Source of the DNA: Valencia hispanica
Taxonomy: Eukaryota > Chordata > Actinopteri > Cyprinodontiformes > Valenciidae
Length of the DNA stretch: 64,000 nt
Assembly: GCA_963556495.2 (NCBI GenBank)
Contig: OY747702.1
Span: 52,973,286-53,037,285, forward strand
Reading direction: 5' to 3'
Part shown: positions 1 to 11,271 of the stretch, one piece after another
Layout: every line of letters begins with the position of its first letter
Numbering within the stretch: position 1 is the stretch's first letter
Made by a program: the position numbers and the translations under genes
The notes under the pieces: model-generated
Database searches by the model: none
What the model was told of the DNA's origin: nothing
Seen by the model: only the letters and a program-made list of their open reading frames with translations

Positions 1-20
1 TATTTGAATAGTGCTAAATC

Positions 21-1200
21 ATGGCTCTCTTTAATGTTCGCTCTCTGCTGAACAAAACTTTTATTATAAATGACCTGATTTTAGATTTTAATCTTCAGTG
101 TTTATTTTTAACATAAACATGGCTGAGCTCAGATGCCCCTGTTGTTCTCACAGAGGCTTCCCCACCTGATTTTGAATTCAAGTATTCAACGAGGAATGGG
201 AAAAGGGGAGGCGGGACTGCTTTTATAAGTTCATCAACACTTTTAGCAAAACCTGTTTTATTTGATAATTTCAACACTTTTGAATATTCTGCAGCCGCTT
301 TTAGCATTCCTCAGATTTTATGTGTTACTGTTTACAGGCCTCCTAAAGAGAGTGCACCATTTATTCAAGAGTTTACAGAGTTTTTATCAATTTTGCACAA
401 CTCCTTTGATAGGATTATTTTAACTGGTGATTTTAATCCGCATGTGGATAACCTTTTAGACCCTTTAGCCACAGATTTTATAAACATTTTGAATTACATG
501 GATTTTACCCAACATGTCGCACAGCCAACTCACAACCGAGGACACACCCTGGACTTGGTCATCACGTATGGCCTGTCCACCAGTGTGTCCTCTGTTGTTG
601 ACTTGGCGGTGTCCGACCATTATTGCGTGTTTTTTAACATCACCAGCGTTATTCAGCAGGGGTCCTCCTCTGTGAGAACTGTAAGGAAGCGTCATCTAAC
701 CCTTGAAGTGGCTGCTGGTTTTCTTGATGTTTTCAACAATATCCCTCCAAGTAACGTCTCCGCCCCTTGTGATTTTATTGTCAACGATTTTAACAGGAGA
801 CTTGAGGCAGCTCTTAATCTGCTTGCTCCACTCAAAACCAAAAATATACAGTCAAATCATACATCACCTTGGAGAAACGAAAACCTAAAAAAAACTAAAG
901 AGAAATTGCAGGGTGGCGGAGAGGAGATGGAGGAAAAATAAGATAACAATAAATCATCAGATATATTCAGAACTATTAAAAGCATACAATAATGCTGTAA
1001 GAAATTCAAGAAACGCATATTTTTCAAAATTCCTCGCAGACCATAAAAATAATTCTAAAATTTTTTTCTCCACAATCAATAATATTTTCAACCCCCCCTC
1101 TAATTCAATTCAGACCCCCTCAAATGCTCTCTGTGAGGAGTTTGCAGCCCACTTCAGAGGGAAGGTAGACACCATCAGATGTAATATTTTATCCTCCCAA
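21..1200 (+). pseudogene. L2-clade LINE (family I, copy 1): endonuclease and linker region
   Basis: Reading from 21 in the frame that contains the 393-941 ORF gives an apurinic-type endonuclease of an L2 retrotransposon. It starts at the NVRSL motif, passes TWLSSDAP near 120, then GDFNPHVD near 427, HTLDLVIT near 545 and SDHYCVF near 613. In L2 elements this domain nicks the target DNA to prime reverse transcription. The copy is dead: a TAA at 114-116 sits where the family has the catalytic glutamate of its TETWL motif, and the frame shifts around 905-940. The linker to the reverse transcriptase continues in another frame (913 onward, AYNNAVRNSRNAYF) up to 1200, where an L1-like element interrupts it. 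The LINE resumes at 4989. The 5' part lies outside the window or is truncated. Confidence 0.85.
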
Positions 1201-1215
1201 CGTAAGATGGTTTTA
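1201..1215. repeat. Left target-site duplication of the L1-like insertion
   Basis: The 15 bases CGTAAGATGGTTTTA occur here and again, identically, at 4989-5003. They bracket the L1-like insertion and show the insertion junction in the L2 host element. Confidence 0.95.
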
Positions 1216-1679
1216 TTTTTATTTTTTTATTTTTTTATTATGAATTTTTGGGGTTTTTATTTCCTAATGTTATGGACACAGAGACGGAAAATTAAGGAGA
1301 AGAAAGAAGGAAGATGAAGAAGAGAGGTGGGAAATAAGAAGTCAAGAGAGAGGTTGAGTTGAAAATACAAGAGAGGAAGGGGAACAAAGAAAACACAGGA
1401 AGACATTGAAGTCTGCCTCCATACCCACAGGACGGCAGAGAGAGGGGGAAAAACAAAACAAAACACAAAAAAGGAACATTGACAAAACAAAACAAACATT
1501 GTGAACTAAGAATTACACAACCACATCACACAAAAATAGATATAAAAATACAACAACAACGTCACAGAAAAACTCATGGTAACGATTAATCAAGCTCTAG
1601 TAATGATAACCTCAGCCCAAGAACATATCCTTGAACACCAGAGACCCCACATCTATGTGTGTGTGTTAGCATGCTGGTG

Positions 1680-4580
1680 CATATAAGGTTTCTCCATAAG
1701 AGTGTTCGATAGTTGGTGTGAGCAGGCATCAATCCATCTCCCAGGAATTGATGCAGACATGAAGGAGATCGGAGCAAAGACGTCCAAAGGACCCCCAGAG
1801 CCCCAGGCAGACCTGGGCGGGGCCGATCGCATCCCCCAAGAGTGGAGCAAAGGAGAACCCCAGGGGAACGTCCAGCGGCTACTGTGCAGGGGCCTGGGGG
1901 GCAGCAGTGACGAGCCCACGGGCTCCGCCGGCAACCGGCCGCGCCAGGGCGGGCCGGTCAATGGACCGGGAGAGCTGGGGCCCAGGGGCACCCCACCCCC
2001 CAGCAGGGACCCGACAAGGGACCGGCCGACGAGGGGCCCCCGGCACTGCAGGGGCCGCGGACGGCCACCGGCCGCCAAGCGCCGCCACCACCCTAGGCCA
2101 ATCCCCACCGCCAACATCCCAGCGCCCCACCCCTGCCCTATATCGGGGCGCCCCACCGATAGCCGCAGGGGACGGACAGCATCCCCAGGCCGGGCTCAGC
2201 CAGCATCTGGACACCAAGTTGTACCAGCTCCCGGGTCCTGATCCCACGCAACGCAGAGCGCCGAGACCAGGCATCCAACGAGGGCCAGGGCCGGTCCAAC
2301 CCGCCAATGAATCGACCACGCACGGTGCACACAGAACAGGTGATCGAACGAGCAGAGACGCCGGATCCGCATCCCGCCGAGCCACCGAGCAGGCATCACC
2401 CAACAATCCCAAACCTGGCACCCCTAAAAGAGGTGCCTCAACCAACCAAAGGAAGATATCGGCCTAGCGCATCGGCCGACCGACACACCGGCCCCCCCAG
2501 GCCCGGCCAGGCACGCACCAGGTCCGAACCGGATTGACCACCGATGCACCGGCAGGCAGGGGGCCCCGTCACCGGCGGGGAGTGACGGAGGGGAAATAGG
2601 CCCCCCATTACGTGTAAGGCCTGAGGTGCGCCAGGCGAGGGGCCAGACCAAGATCCAACCTGACAGGTAGACAAAGACATACAGACACAGTCATACGTTC
2701 CCTCCCTCTTAAACACATACATTCTCACTGACTCACCAAGACACCCAAAAAAATGATGCTGTACCCTCACTCACACACCCCATACGCACTTTATGCTCCC
2801 AGGTCCAGGTACCGATGCCCCAGTAGAGCCACCAGCCCCCGGACCCGGGAGATGGACCCCCTACCTTCTAGGATGGAGACAAGCAGACCGCCAAGGGCCC
2901 CACAGTGGCAAAGCAGCCCGACAGCCCAGGACCCCGACCAGACCGCCTGTTCCTCCTCCGGACCCCAACCCCTGCTGGCCCATAGCAAACAGGGGTGTGA
3001 AAAGACCCCTAGCCTCCAACCTCCCGCTCGAGTATGGTGTTGATGCGTGTTGTTATAATGTGCATTTAAAACAGAGGGGTGGGATGTGGGGAAGGCAGCC
3101 ACACATCCTCCAACCCCCACCCCCACCCCGAGCCCTCAGTGTCTATATGTGGCTTAACAGTGGGCACCGGCACCAGAGGTGAAGCTGATTGAACCGCTCC
3201 CCCTCTGGATGCCGAAAAGTGTGCCCACCCCAAGTCCCTACATATGTGTCGCGTGAGAATGTTATAAGTGGGAGTGCCTAAGTTGTATATTAAAATTGGG
3301 ACCCAGGAAGCCCCTCCTCGCACCCCAGTGATGTGCCCATGCCCCAAGACCCTATTTGAGGGGTAAAGTGATGGAGCGGGTGGACAGAGGTGTCCAGGGA
3401 TGGGGAGGGAAGGACTAGGAGACAAAACGTCTTCCCAGGGAGCCAGCTCCCCCACTGACCTCAATAGGCACCGCTGTTCACCGGGATCCACCAGGGGAGG
3501 GAGGCCATGGCACGTTCGACCCGGGGCCCACGGCCACAGCACCACAAAACCCCACGGACCCCAAGGCAGTCCCCCCAGCCCCATCCCAGAAGGGGAACTA
3601 AACCCACCCTGACATTCACTCTACTATCAAAACACAAAAGACACTAGACACCCAGGTTGAGTTCGCCCCCCCTCCCCCACACCCGTACCCCCTGTCCAAG
3701 TGCCCTCGTAGGGGGAGAGCACCTGTTGCTACACAGCAACAGCCTCCCCGCCAGCAAAGGAGGCCACCAGCGCCACCCGCACACCGGAGGCCCCCGTAGC
3801 CTGAACCACGGCGACGTACCCGCCCAGCCCAGGAGCAAACCGATGAGCCGGGCGGCCGACCCACCAGGCCGGCATCCACCAGCCCCATTCCTTGTGGAGC
3901 GACCACTGCTGCTCAACGGCCCGGCAGAAGACCAAACCCAGCACCCCACCCACCTGCCCTCCACGCCCACCACCCGGCCAGTCCACCCGCAAGTCCGACC
4001 GAACCCGGCCAAATGCCTGACCCCAGCGCCCCTCACAAAGACCAAGACCCAGGAGCCAAGTCCAGTGAGAAAAAGGACTGATTCAGCCCAGAAATGCCAC
4101 CCAGCTGCCGCGGCCAGCAGCCAGGCACCCCAACCAGCAAACAAGGCGAGACGCCATACAGGGGCCGGCGATGACAATCGGCCCAGAAAAAAAAGAGAGA
4201 GGCGGCTGCACATGCCAACCGCCGGCCGGCCCCGACCCCCACAGGCAACAGAGACCCCACGCCGGCCGACCCCCAGCCAGGACCACAGCTAGGGGGCGCG
4301 GCGCCCCAGAGTCCTGAATCCCCAGGCCCACCCCAGACCCCACCCAGGCACAGCACGGCCATCAGGCCAGTAACCCATGTCCGCCAGTGCAACCCCCCTA
4401 AGGCACCGCATGCAGCCATCAGGAGTTACCACCCAAAGCCCAACCCCAGGCCGGCCACGACGTCCAGCGCCCCATCCGCCCAGTGATCCCACTCCCAGGG
4501 GTCCCCGCCAGACGCCTCCAACCCCAAAACCCCCACATCAGCAACAGTATCCCAAACGACAAAACCAAGTGCCCCCCACC
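1680..4580 (-). other. GC-rich 3' region of the L1-like element
   Basis: About 2.9 kb of strongly C-rich plus-strand sequence (G-rich on the element's sense strand) follows the ORF2 stop. Long open frames exist on both strands here, but they are rich in Pro/Arg/Gly, overlap on opposite strands and look like no protein family, so I treat them as by-products of GC content. Runs such as 3114-3135 (C5-A-C5-A-C4-GAG-C3) and 3666-3692 fit a four-tract G-quadruplex pattern on the sense strand. The part at 1680-2110 is closely matched, inverted, by 48541-48990. A more diverged relative lies at 42482-43440. Confidence 0.7.
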
Positions 4581-4584
4581 CCTA

Positions 4585-4988
4585 CTAGGTGATGGAGCCG
4601 ATCAAAGGAGCCCAGAGAGATTGATCAGATATGGAGCCAGAGGCCGTCTCAAGACCAATATGGTCCAACAAGAGATTTCTATACTGATTAATATTAAGAG
4701 CCTCTTTATTTTTCCAGTTCAGGAGGATAGTTTTCTTAGCGATGTATAAGGCAATCTGAACCATTAGAACTGACTTTGTGTCCATGGTGACATCATTTAA
4801 ATTTCAGGCAAACTGAGGGAGATGGTGGGATGTTACATTTCAGACACTTTGATAAGTCCTCACATATCTGGCACCAAAATTTCTTAACAGGTGGACAGAA
4901 CCAAAGCGCATGAATATAAGTATCGGGTATTTTGCTTGTGCATTGTAAGCAGGTATTAGACGATATAAAACCCATCCTAAACATTCTT
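4585..4988 (-). pseudogene. L1-like ORF2 C-terminal fragment
   Basis: Minus-strand translation from 4988 gives a segment with the pattern CLQCTSKIPDTYIHALWFC followed by PPVKKFW. This is the Cys/His cluster typical of the ORF2 C-terminus of L1/Tx1-type LINEs. After a stop and frame change near 4790 the reading continues as AKKTILLNWKNKEALNINQY and ends at 4585. Only roughly the last 130 codons are present, because the copy is 5'-truncated at the insertion site. The residues upstream of 4988 in the same open frame belong to the antisense strand of the host L2 and are not part of this protein. The fragment is non-functional. Confidence 0.75.
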
Positions 4989-5003
4989 CGTAAGATGGTT
5001 TTA
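4989..5003. repeat. Right target-site duplication of the L1-like insertion
   Basis: Second copy of CGTAAGATGGTTTTA. The L2 reading resumes immediately afterwards with codons for the DKSE segment that follows KMVL at 1200-1215. Confidence 0.95.
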
Positions 5004-6598
5004 GACAAATCTGAGAGTGTGTCTACCTGAGGAAACACTGGACAGTTTTGTCCTGGTCGAAGCTGAGAGTCTTGATAAGGTTTTCTCCTCAGTGAGGCCC
5101 ACCACATGTGTCTTGGACCCCATTCCCACAAGGTTTTTTAAACAATTTTATGGATCCTTTAGAGATGAGATTTTAAATCTGATGAATTGCTCCCTTCAGA
5201 CGGGGGTCTTTCCTGCCACCTTTAAATGGGCGGTGGTGAGACCCCTGTTGAAGAAGAGCAATTTAGATTTGAATGATTTAAACAACTTCCGACCGGTATT
5301 CAACTTGCCATTTTGAGCAAAATTTTAGAAAAGCTTGTTTTAACTCAACTTAATGATTTTATCAACACTCATAATGTCCTAGAGAAATTTTAGTCTGGTT
5401 TTAGGGTGAACCACAGCACCGAGACGGCCCTTCTGAAGATTTTAAATGATTTTGGAGTAAATTATGATGCCCAGAAGGTGACAGTGTTGGTTCTACTGGA
5501 TCTAAGTGCTGCCTTCGATACAGTAGACCACACTATTCTTTTAACCCGTTTAAAACAGATTGGCCTCTCTGGTGCTGCTCACAAATGGTTCACATCCTAT
5601 CTCACAGACAGGACTTTTATGGTAAGTTTAGATACCTGCTCCTCTAGAGTCCATAGGATTACATGTGGTGTGCCCCAGGGTTCAATTTTAGGCCCAGTGC
5701 TTTTTAACCTTTATATGCTCCCTCTTGGCAGTGTCATCAGAAGATATGGAGTCAACTTTCACAGTTATGCTGATGATACACAGCTGTACATCTCCATGTC
5801 TCTCGATGACACACGGCCAATGGATGCACTATTTAACTGCATGTTAGACATTAAATCCTGGATGCCAGAAAACTTTCTCCAGCTCAACCAGGACAAAACT
5901 GAAATCTTAGTCATCGGTCCTGAGGCTCAGAGAGAGAAATTTTTATCAAAACTACAATCAATGTCTTTTAATCCTCTTTACAAGTGAAGAACCTGGGTGT
6001 GATCTTTGACTCTGAGCTGACTTTTATCCCTCATATTAAAAACATAACCAAAATAGGTTTTTATCATCTGAAGAACATCACCAGAGTCCGCCCCATTCTC
6101 TCTTGGGCCAACACGGAGACGCTGATGCATGCTTTTATCACCAGTAGGATTGACTATTGCAATGCCCTGCTTTCTGGTCTTCCCAAAAAGAGGATTTCAG
6201 GCTTATAGCTCTTACAGAACTCAGTAGCATGTGTCCTGACAAAGACCAGGAAGCGGGAGCACATCACTCCAATTTTAGAATCACTGCATTGGCTCACCGT
6301 ATGTTTCAGGATCGATTTAAAAATACTTTTAATGGTTTTTAAGTGTCTTAATGGTCTTGGGCCTTCTTATCTATCAGAACTGCTTTTACCATACGAACCT
6401 TTGCGGTCTCTGCGCTCCTCTGGCAGCCGTGTACTTGTCATCCCTAAAGTCAGGACACACACCCACAGTGAGGCATCTTTTCATTATTATGGCCCTCGCT
6501 TCTGGAACGGGCTGCCAGAGGATCTCAGGGCCGCAGAGAACGTTCATGTTTTCAAGAACAGGCTCAAGACCCACCTCTTTAGCCTAGCTTTAAACTGA
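4989..6598 (+). pseudogene. L2-clade LINE (family I, copy 1): reverse transcriptase and C-terminal region
   Basis: This is the continuation of the LINE broken at 1200. Successive frames encode the fingers (FFKQFYGSFRDEILNLMNC, about 5135-5190), motif A (LLDLSAAFDTVDHTIL, about 5490-5540), motif B (GVPQGSILGP, about 5670-5700), motif C (YADDTQLYI, about 5766-5792) and the L2-type tail domain ending FKNRLKTHLFSLALN at 6596. The enzyme copies the LINE RNA at the nicked target. Active-site aspartates are still visible, but the ORF is broken by a stop near 5314, frame changes near 5985 and 6208, and another near 6340. No start codon of its own is expected, since it was part of one long L2 ORF. Confidence 0.88.
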
Positions 6599-7315
6599 TT
6601 ACTTTTATTATTCATTATCCGTTATGACCTATTCAATCAGTTTTATTTTTTTATTTTTTTTATTTTATTTTATTTATTTTTTAATCTTATAGAGACTCAC
6701 CTTTCGAGCTTAGGTTTTAACTGATTATTTTTATTACTCACTTATTCATTTTATATTTATTTTATCTTGATGTTCTATTCTATCAGAATTTTATCATCGC
6801 ATATATTAACCTTATTTTACCCTTTTTCAGTGTTTCCTCTGTGGGAGCCCTCAGCCCCGGGAGCGGTGGTCAGCTGTGGCGGCCTGGGTGCTCTCCGGGT
6901 GTGCCTGGGTAGATGCCGGGGCCTCCGCCCTCCCTTCCCTGGGCGCCCTGTGGCGATGCCTCAGCTGCTGCTGTGGTTCTGCTGCTGTTGGGGCAGATGG
7001 CTCCCCTGATGGTGTTTCCTTACTTAGCCTGTCTGGTTCATCTGAACTCAGCCCAGGTCGTTTTATTTAATTTATTCTTTTTTTTTCTTCTTCTTAATTC
7101 CTTACACGTGTGTTTGAGTGTGTGTATGTGTGTGTATGTCAGAAGATGAGTGTAACGCGGGGTATTAATGTCAAATTGCTTTTATATTACTGGGGATGGG
7201 AGGGAATGTGGGCATGTGGGGTCATTTTAATTTGTAAAGCACTTTGAGTTGCATTTATTGTATGAATTGTGCTATATAAATAAAGTTTGATTTGATTTGA
7301 TTTGATTTAATTTGA
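6599..7315 (+). other. 3' UTR and tail of L2 family I copy 1
   Basis: Non-coding 3' end of the LINE. It includes a T-rich stretch (6630-6690), a GC-rich island (6835-7050) and the terminal segment containing CTATATAAATAAAG, then about six TTTGA/TTTAA units at 7286-7315. Short pentamer repeats at the very 3' end are characteristic of L2-type elements, which use them for priming. Confidence 0.75.
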
Positions 7316-7489
7316 AATCACATTATTGTGAAAAGAGGTTCAGTATTATTTAATTTTAAGAAGTACTTCTCAAATGCGGATACAGATGTTAATTTATATT
7401 TTTACGCTTTGTTAAAGATAGTTTTATCAATACTTTCTGCCACAACCTGCCTTTTAAGGACATTCATGATCTTGATGTGGCCCAAAAGG

Positions 7490-8030
7490 GAAATGAGTTT
7501 GACATCCCTGTCTTAAGCCATCCTTGGATGTTTCCCTTGGGTTTTTGTCATGCTAACAGGTGATATTTCCCTTCATAATCAGCTTTCTAGCAGAAGCCCA
7601 AAGGTTTTGTAGCAACAATCACTGATATTCTGAGCTTTTTGTAATTCCTTTCACCTTGAAAAAAGCTCCAGTTCCAGTTGGAGGGAAAAAAATCGGCCCA
7701 AGGTATGATGTTGCCTCCACCATGTGTCACTTAAATATGGTGTTCTTTTGGTGATTTGCATTGTTAATTTTCTGCCAAACATACCTTTTAGAATTAGGCT
7801 CAGAAAAGTCCAACATTTGCCCAAATGCTTTAGGGAGACTTTAAAGATATTTTTGCAAAATTTAGCTGTTCTTGGAGGTTTTTCTGTCCTGCCACGCAAG
7901 CCCACAGCCCAGAATTAATTAGAATAAGGAAGACTGCTGTCATATGGGCTAGATACCCCAGTACTTCAAGAAATTCCTGCAGCTGCTTCAAAGCTGCTGT
8001 CACTCTCTTTTTCTCCTTTAAACATTGCTA
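7490..8030 (-). mobile_element. Eroded Tc1-like transposon remnant
   Basis: Stretches such as the one around 7700-7760 (GTATGATGTTGCCTCCACCA, then GGTGTTCTTTTGGTGATTTG) and 7880-8000 match, from memory, the transposase region of a common fish Tc1 family on the minus strand. The longest open frame here is 7651-7905 (minus). No inverted terminal repeats or catalytic triad can be made out, so this is a decayed internal fragment. The identification rests on recalled consensus sequence and is moderate. Confidence 0.5.
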
Positions 8031-8115
8031 AACATTAACACTGACTGTTTTCAAGTGGTTATATTGTTTTCTACTCTGGCTATGTCTGCTTGTACTATTG
8101 CATTTCTAACAAAAA
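8029..8115. repeat. Diverged direct repeat, unit 1
   Basis: A segment starting CTAAACATTAACACTGACTG and running through GGCTATGTCTGCTTGTACTA recurs at 10312-10420 with a few substitutions. No coding content. Confidence 0.7.
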
Positions 8116-9800
8116 ACTCCAGTACTTTCGTGGTACAATTATAGTCTGACAAAAAATCACGGTTTCACAATAATGATGGTTATTTTACGTGAATTGATTT
8201 CACAACTATCATAACATATAAATCAAAATTTCAGAATCAATTTCAGTGATACTGCTTAAAATAATTAATTTCTAAACTAAAAGTATTCTCTGTAACCATC
8301 TGTAAGTTTGTAAAAATGTGTCTTGGGCTAAAGCTGAAGAGGGAAATTAGGATAAGCTACTGGAGTAATCTATATAAAAATTAACCTATTACTGAGTTTC
8401 AATATTTAGGTATGCAAAATAATGGCCTGATGGTGAGCAATCCTTATGACATTAATTTGAATAATTAACTAATGTCTATTGTCATCAGATAGAGTTAATG
8501 CCAATTTTAAAATGTCCTTAATGAAATTTAGCTATTAACCCGTTTTGAGTTTCTGTAATAAAAAAGGTAAAACTGTTGACAATTGGTCAGGGTTACAATA
8601 ACTTGCAGATTATGGAAATGTTAATGGGACACACATAAATATTTTGACACATTTTGTTGTATATGTTTTTTCTAACTTTAGTTGATTATTACCATTTTTG
8701 CTGAAAACTGACTGAACAATTTTGAGTTTTTGAGAGATATGGAATAAGTAGGACATTACTCGTAGTTTAATATCAATTTTGGCCACTCGGGGCATCGCGC
8801 CATCAGGTTTTATTGCCGTTTATATGTCATGCTCAGAATGCTACTTTTTCTGGCTGTGTATGCCAGCGTAGCTAGCCACATACACTGTAAGCGTTTTAGT
8901 TCATGGTGATTTACTGTATAGCTCAGCAGGCAAATGGTTTATTTAGGCTGGTTACTTTGCATTCACTGATTTCATTGTATGTTAAAGTTAGACTAAATAA
9001 GCATGCTAAAGTCTGCTACATCAGTCACTCTATATTAGTTTCCCATTGTGTCAGCAATTATAGAAACGGCAGTATTTTAGACAGCCATTTATGTCAAGTC
9101 AGTATGGCTAGAAATGTTTGTTAAAAATAAATAGTCAGAATTTAGCAGCAGGCCAAGTAAACTAAGTGGAATATGTAATTTTTCTAAATATTATATTTAG
9201 AATACTGTCCACGGAGCATTTGTACTGTGTGAGAAGAGGATTATTCTGTTGTAATCTTGGATTTTGACTTGTAAACCTTTGAGAGTAATGGAAAACTCAT
9301 TGCTAATTGAACAGAATGAAAACATGTTTGTGTTCATAAATCAGACCGACTTGAGACAAAGCAGGAAGCACACCACTTCCTGTTGATCTCATAATTTTCT
9401 CTATTCTCTACAGAACAAATGTAATCTTGCGATAGACCTCACACCTGAGACCTCTTGCATGAACAAATGTGGCTTAGACTAACTATTTGGTGGTAAACAC
9501 CTAAGCTCTCAGCACTATGTTTATTCAAGGTAACACGTAATGAAATGAGACGCTACATTTTGTGATCTGCAAAACAAACATTTAAACGGAGTGACTTTTT
9601 TTTCATAGCTACTGCACTGTTGACTACTGAGGACAAGGACCTAATGCTAATAGGCTAAGTTTGAAATTCCTTTTCATGAGAATAAAACTTAGTGCTTGTT
9701 GTAGACAAATAGGAAGCACACCTCAATAAGTAGCCTACAACACTACACCAAGTAAACCCTCATTCACTGAATTGTTCTAATATTACTTTGAAATCACTTC
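8116..9800. other. AT-rich sequence without recognised features
   Basis: Short open frames on both strands are below what chance predicts for this composition and show no domain or splice pattern. I see no repeat, RNA gene or regulatory motif that I can support. Confidence 0.5.
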
Positions 9801-9802
9801 AG

Positions 9803-10012
9803 TCACGAAAGTAATTTGACTCCATTGTAGTTTACCTTCAATTGCAGGTATATGTTCGCATGATGATCTCGGAGATGCTGCAACAAGTTGGAGGTGTTAG
9901 GTCCTTTGGTCACAATGTTTTTCTGCAACTTCTGCAGATGACTGACCCATCGTCCTGGATGTATCCTGTAGCATTTTGGGTATCCTAAATATTCCCACAC
10001 ATGGGACTTCAA
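9803..10012 (-). pseudogene. BED-type zinc finger fragment of a hAT transposase
   Basis: The 69-residue minus-strand frame contains SHVWEYLGY near its start and TKGPNTSNLLQHLRDHH in its second half, which are the aromatic and His-bearing ends of a BED finger. In this frame the usual Cys-x-x-Cys is absent, but the adjacent frame reads VICRSCRK at just that place. A single missing A in the A-run after the second Cys codon (about 9920) explains the shift. BED fingers bind transposon or promoter DNA. This one is broken and lacks the rest of the enzyme. No start or splice site was assigned. Confidence 0.6.
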
Positions 10013-10311
10013 GCACTTCCTAGGTGGATAGAGTAGTCCCAGTGGTTGTCATCTCTTGTTCTGCTTCTGCCATGATCCACGTGTGTATTGTTTATGTCCG
10101 TTCCAGTTACACTAGTGTTTCCATCCATGCAGGTCACAGTATTACGAAATTATATGTCTTTGGTTCCAGTGGGTTTTTGTTTTTTGGGGGCGCGTTTTTG
10201 GGGAAGTCTTAACAGTGGATTAACTGCAGTGTTTAACATCGTGGTCAATAGTCAAACCGGTTAATCATTGCAATCAAAGTGATTTAAGTATGTTTAAGTA
10301 TTATTTAAATA

Positions 10312-10420
10312 TTTCTAAACATTAACACTGACAGTTTTCAAGTTATTATTTTGTTTTCTTCTCTGGCTATGTCGGCTTGTACTATTTTATTTATATATTT
10401 TTAAATCCAATCAAAACTCC
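10312..10420. repeat. Diverged direct repeat, unit 2
   Basis: Second copy of the segment at 8029-8115, in the same orientation, about 2.3 kb away. Confidence 0.7.
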
Positions 10421-10624
10421 AGTCAGTTGTAAACTTTCAGCTTTTTTAAGTTTTAATCGAGTTAATTTCAGGAATAGAAAGGAAGGAATTCAGGAAAAAG
10501 GTTATTTGTTTAATGGTGATCAAAGTAAAAGAAAAAAAGGAATATACTAATATGTCTTTATTTTTCTTGATTGAAGTGTACTGAGACGTACTGAACTGTG
10601 ATTTTTGTGTACCATTACACCCCA

Positions 10625-11270
10625 AGTTCTGACCTAAAGCTGAGCGGACTGATTTACAGTTGCACAGACGTTTCTTTCACCAGAATGATTAGTGAGGGTA
10701 ATGCAACAATGACCCATTGAACCTTCCACCTACCTGCTATTCTTACACTGACTGTTTCAAAAAAAAAAAAAACACCTCTGATTGTAATTAGCCTTTCAGT
10801 AAAGTTTTATAGTCGACGGATCGCTCTCTCAGTCTTGGCTCTGTGAGACAGCCTCTCTTTCCTTCTGGCTGTGTAATGGAACCAAACTGGGGTGAGATAA
10901 TGCCTGAGCTGCCAGCCAAGCTCAGCCCCTGCATCCCTTCATACAGGAAAGCTGCTTCAGTCAGAGGAGTGCGCTCCTGCCACCTGCTGGTTAGATGTTA
11001 CCATGCAGCTCTGTGAACAGATGGACAGCAGAGTGACAGCTCCTAACCACTTTGCTATTCTCCAAATGTCAGAATAGGTCAAGGCATCCTCTTTGGTTCT
11101 GCAGTTGAATTCAAAACTCTCTCCAGGGTATTTCCAAACGTACTGGGAGATCCACCAGCCACAACCTTATGCTGCCAAAGGTTAAACATGTTGCTCAAGG
11201 AAATGTTAACGGTATACAACAGTGACTGATAGTGCAGCTCTTCCGTGAATGTAAACATGCTTAATGTAAC
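10625..11270. other. Unassigned sequence
   Basis: Includes an A-run near 10760-10772. No gene, repeat or regulatory element could be supported. Confidence 0.4.
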
Positions 11271-11271
11271 A

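Larger units (their letters stand above)
1216..4988 (-). mobile_element. 5'-truncated L1-like LINE inserted into an L2
   Basis: A 3.77 kb insertion lies between identical 15-bp direct repeats. On the minus strand it begins inside the C-terminal region of an L1-type ORF2, runs through a very long GC-rich stretch and ends in an A-rich tail, seen as T-runs at 1216-1245 on the plus strand. That layout (5' truncation, 3' A-rich end, long target duplication) is the hallmark of target-primed reverse transcription. Related 3' segments recur at 42482-43893 and 48541-49375 (plus) and 50270-50622 (minus), so this is a repeated family and not single-copy GC-rich DNA. The sharp switch in base composition at about 4580 and 1680 marks the element against AT-rich surroundings. 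Confidence 0.85.
9803..10624 (-). mobile_element. hAT transposon remnant with terminal inverted repeat
   Basis: The plus-strand stretch at 10599-10624 (TGATTTTTGTGTACCATTAC followed by ACCCC) is the inverted form of the end at 30257-30296 and resembles hAT termini of the GGGGTGTAAYGGTACACAAAAA type. Inward of it, on the same minus strand, lies a BED zinc-finger remnant (9803-10012). BED domains sit at the N-terminus of many hAT transposases, so the order end, then BED, is right for the 5' part of an element. The catalytic domain and the other terminus are missing. Confidence 0.6.

Noticed and set aside
1653..4592. Many 60-210 codon open frames on both strands in GC-rich DNA
   Set aside because: They overlap each other on opposite strands, are Pro/Arg/Gly-rich, have no domains, and lie in the repeated 3' region of an L1-like LINE.
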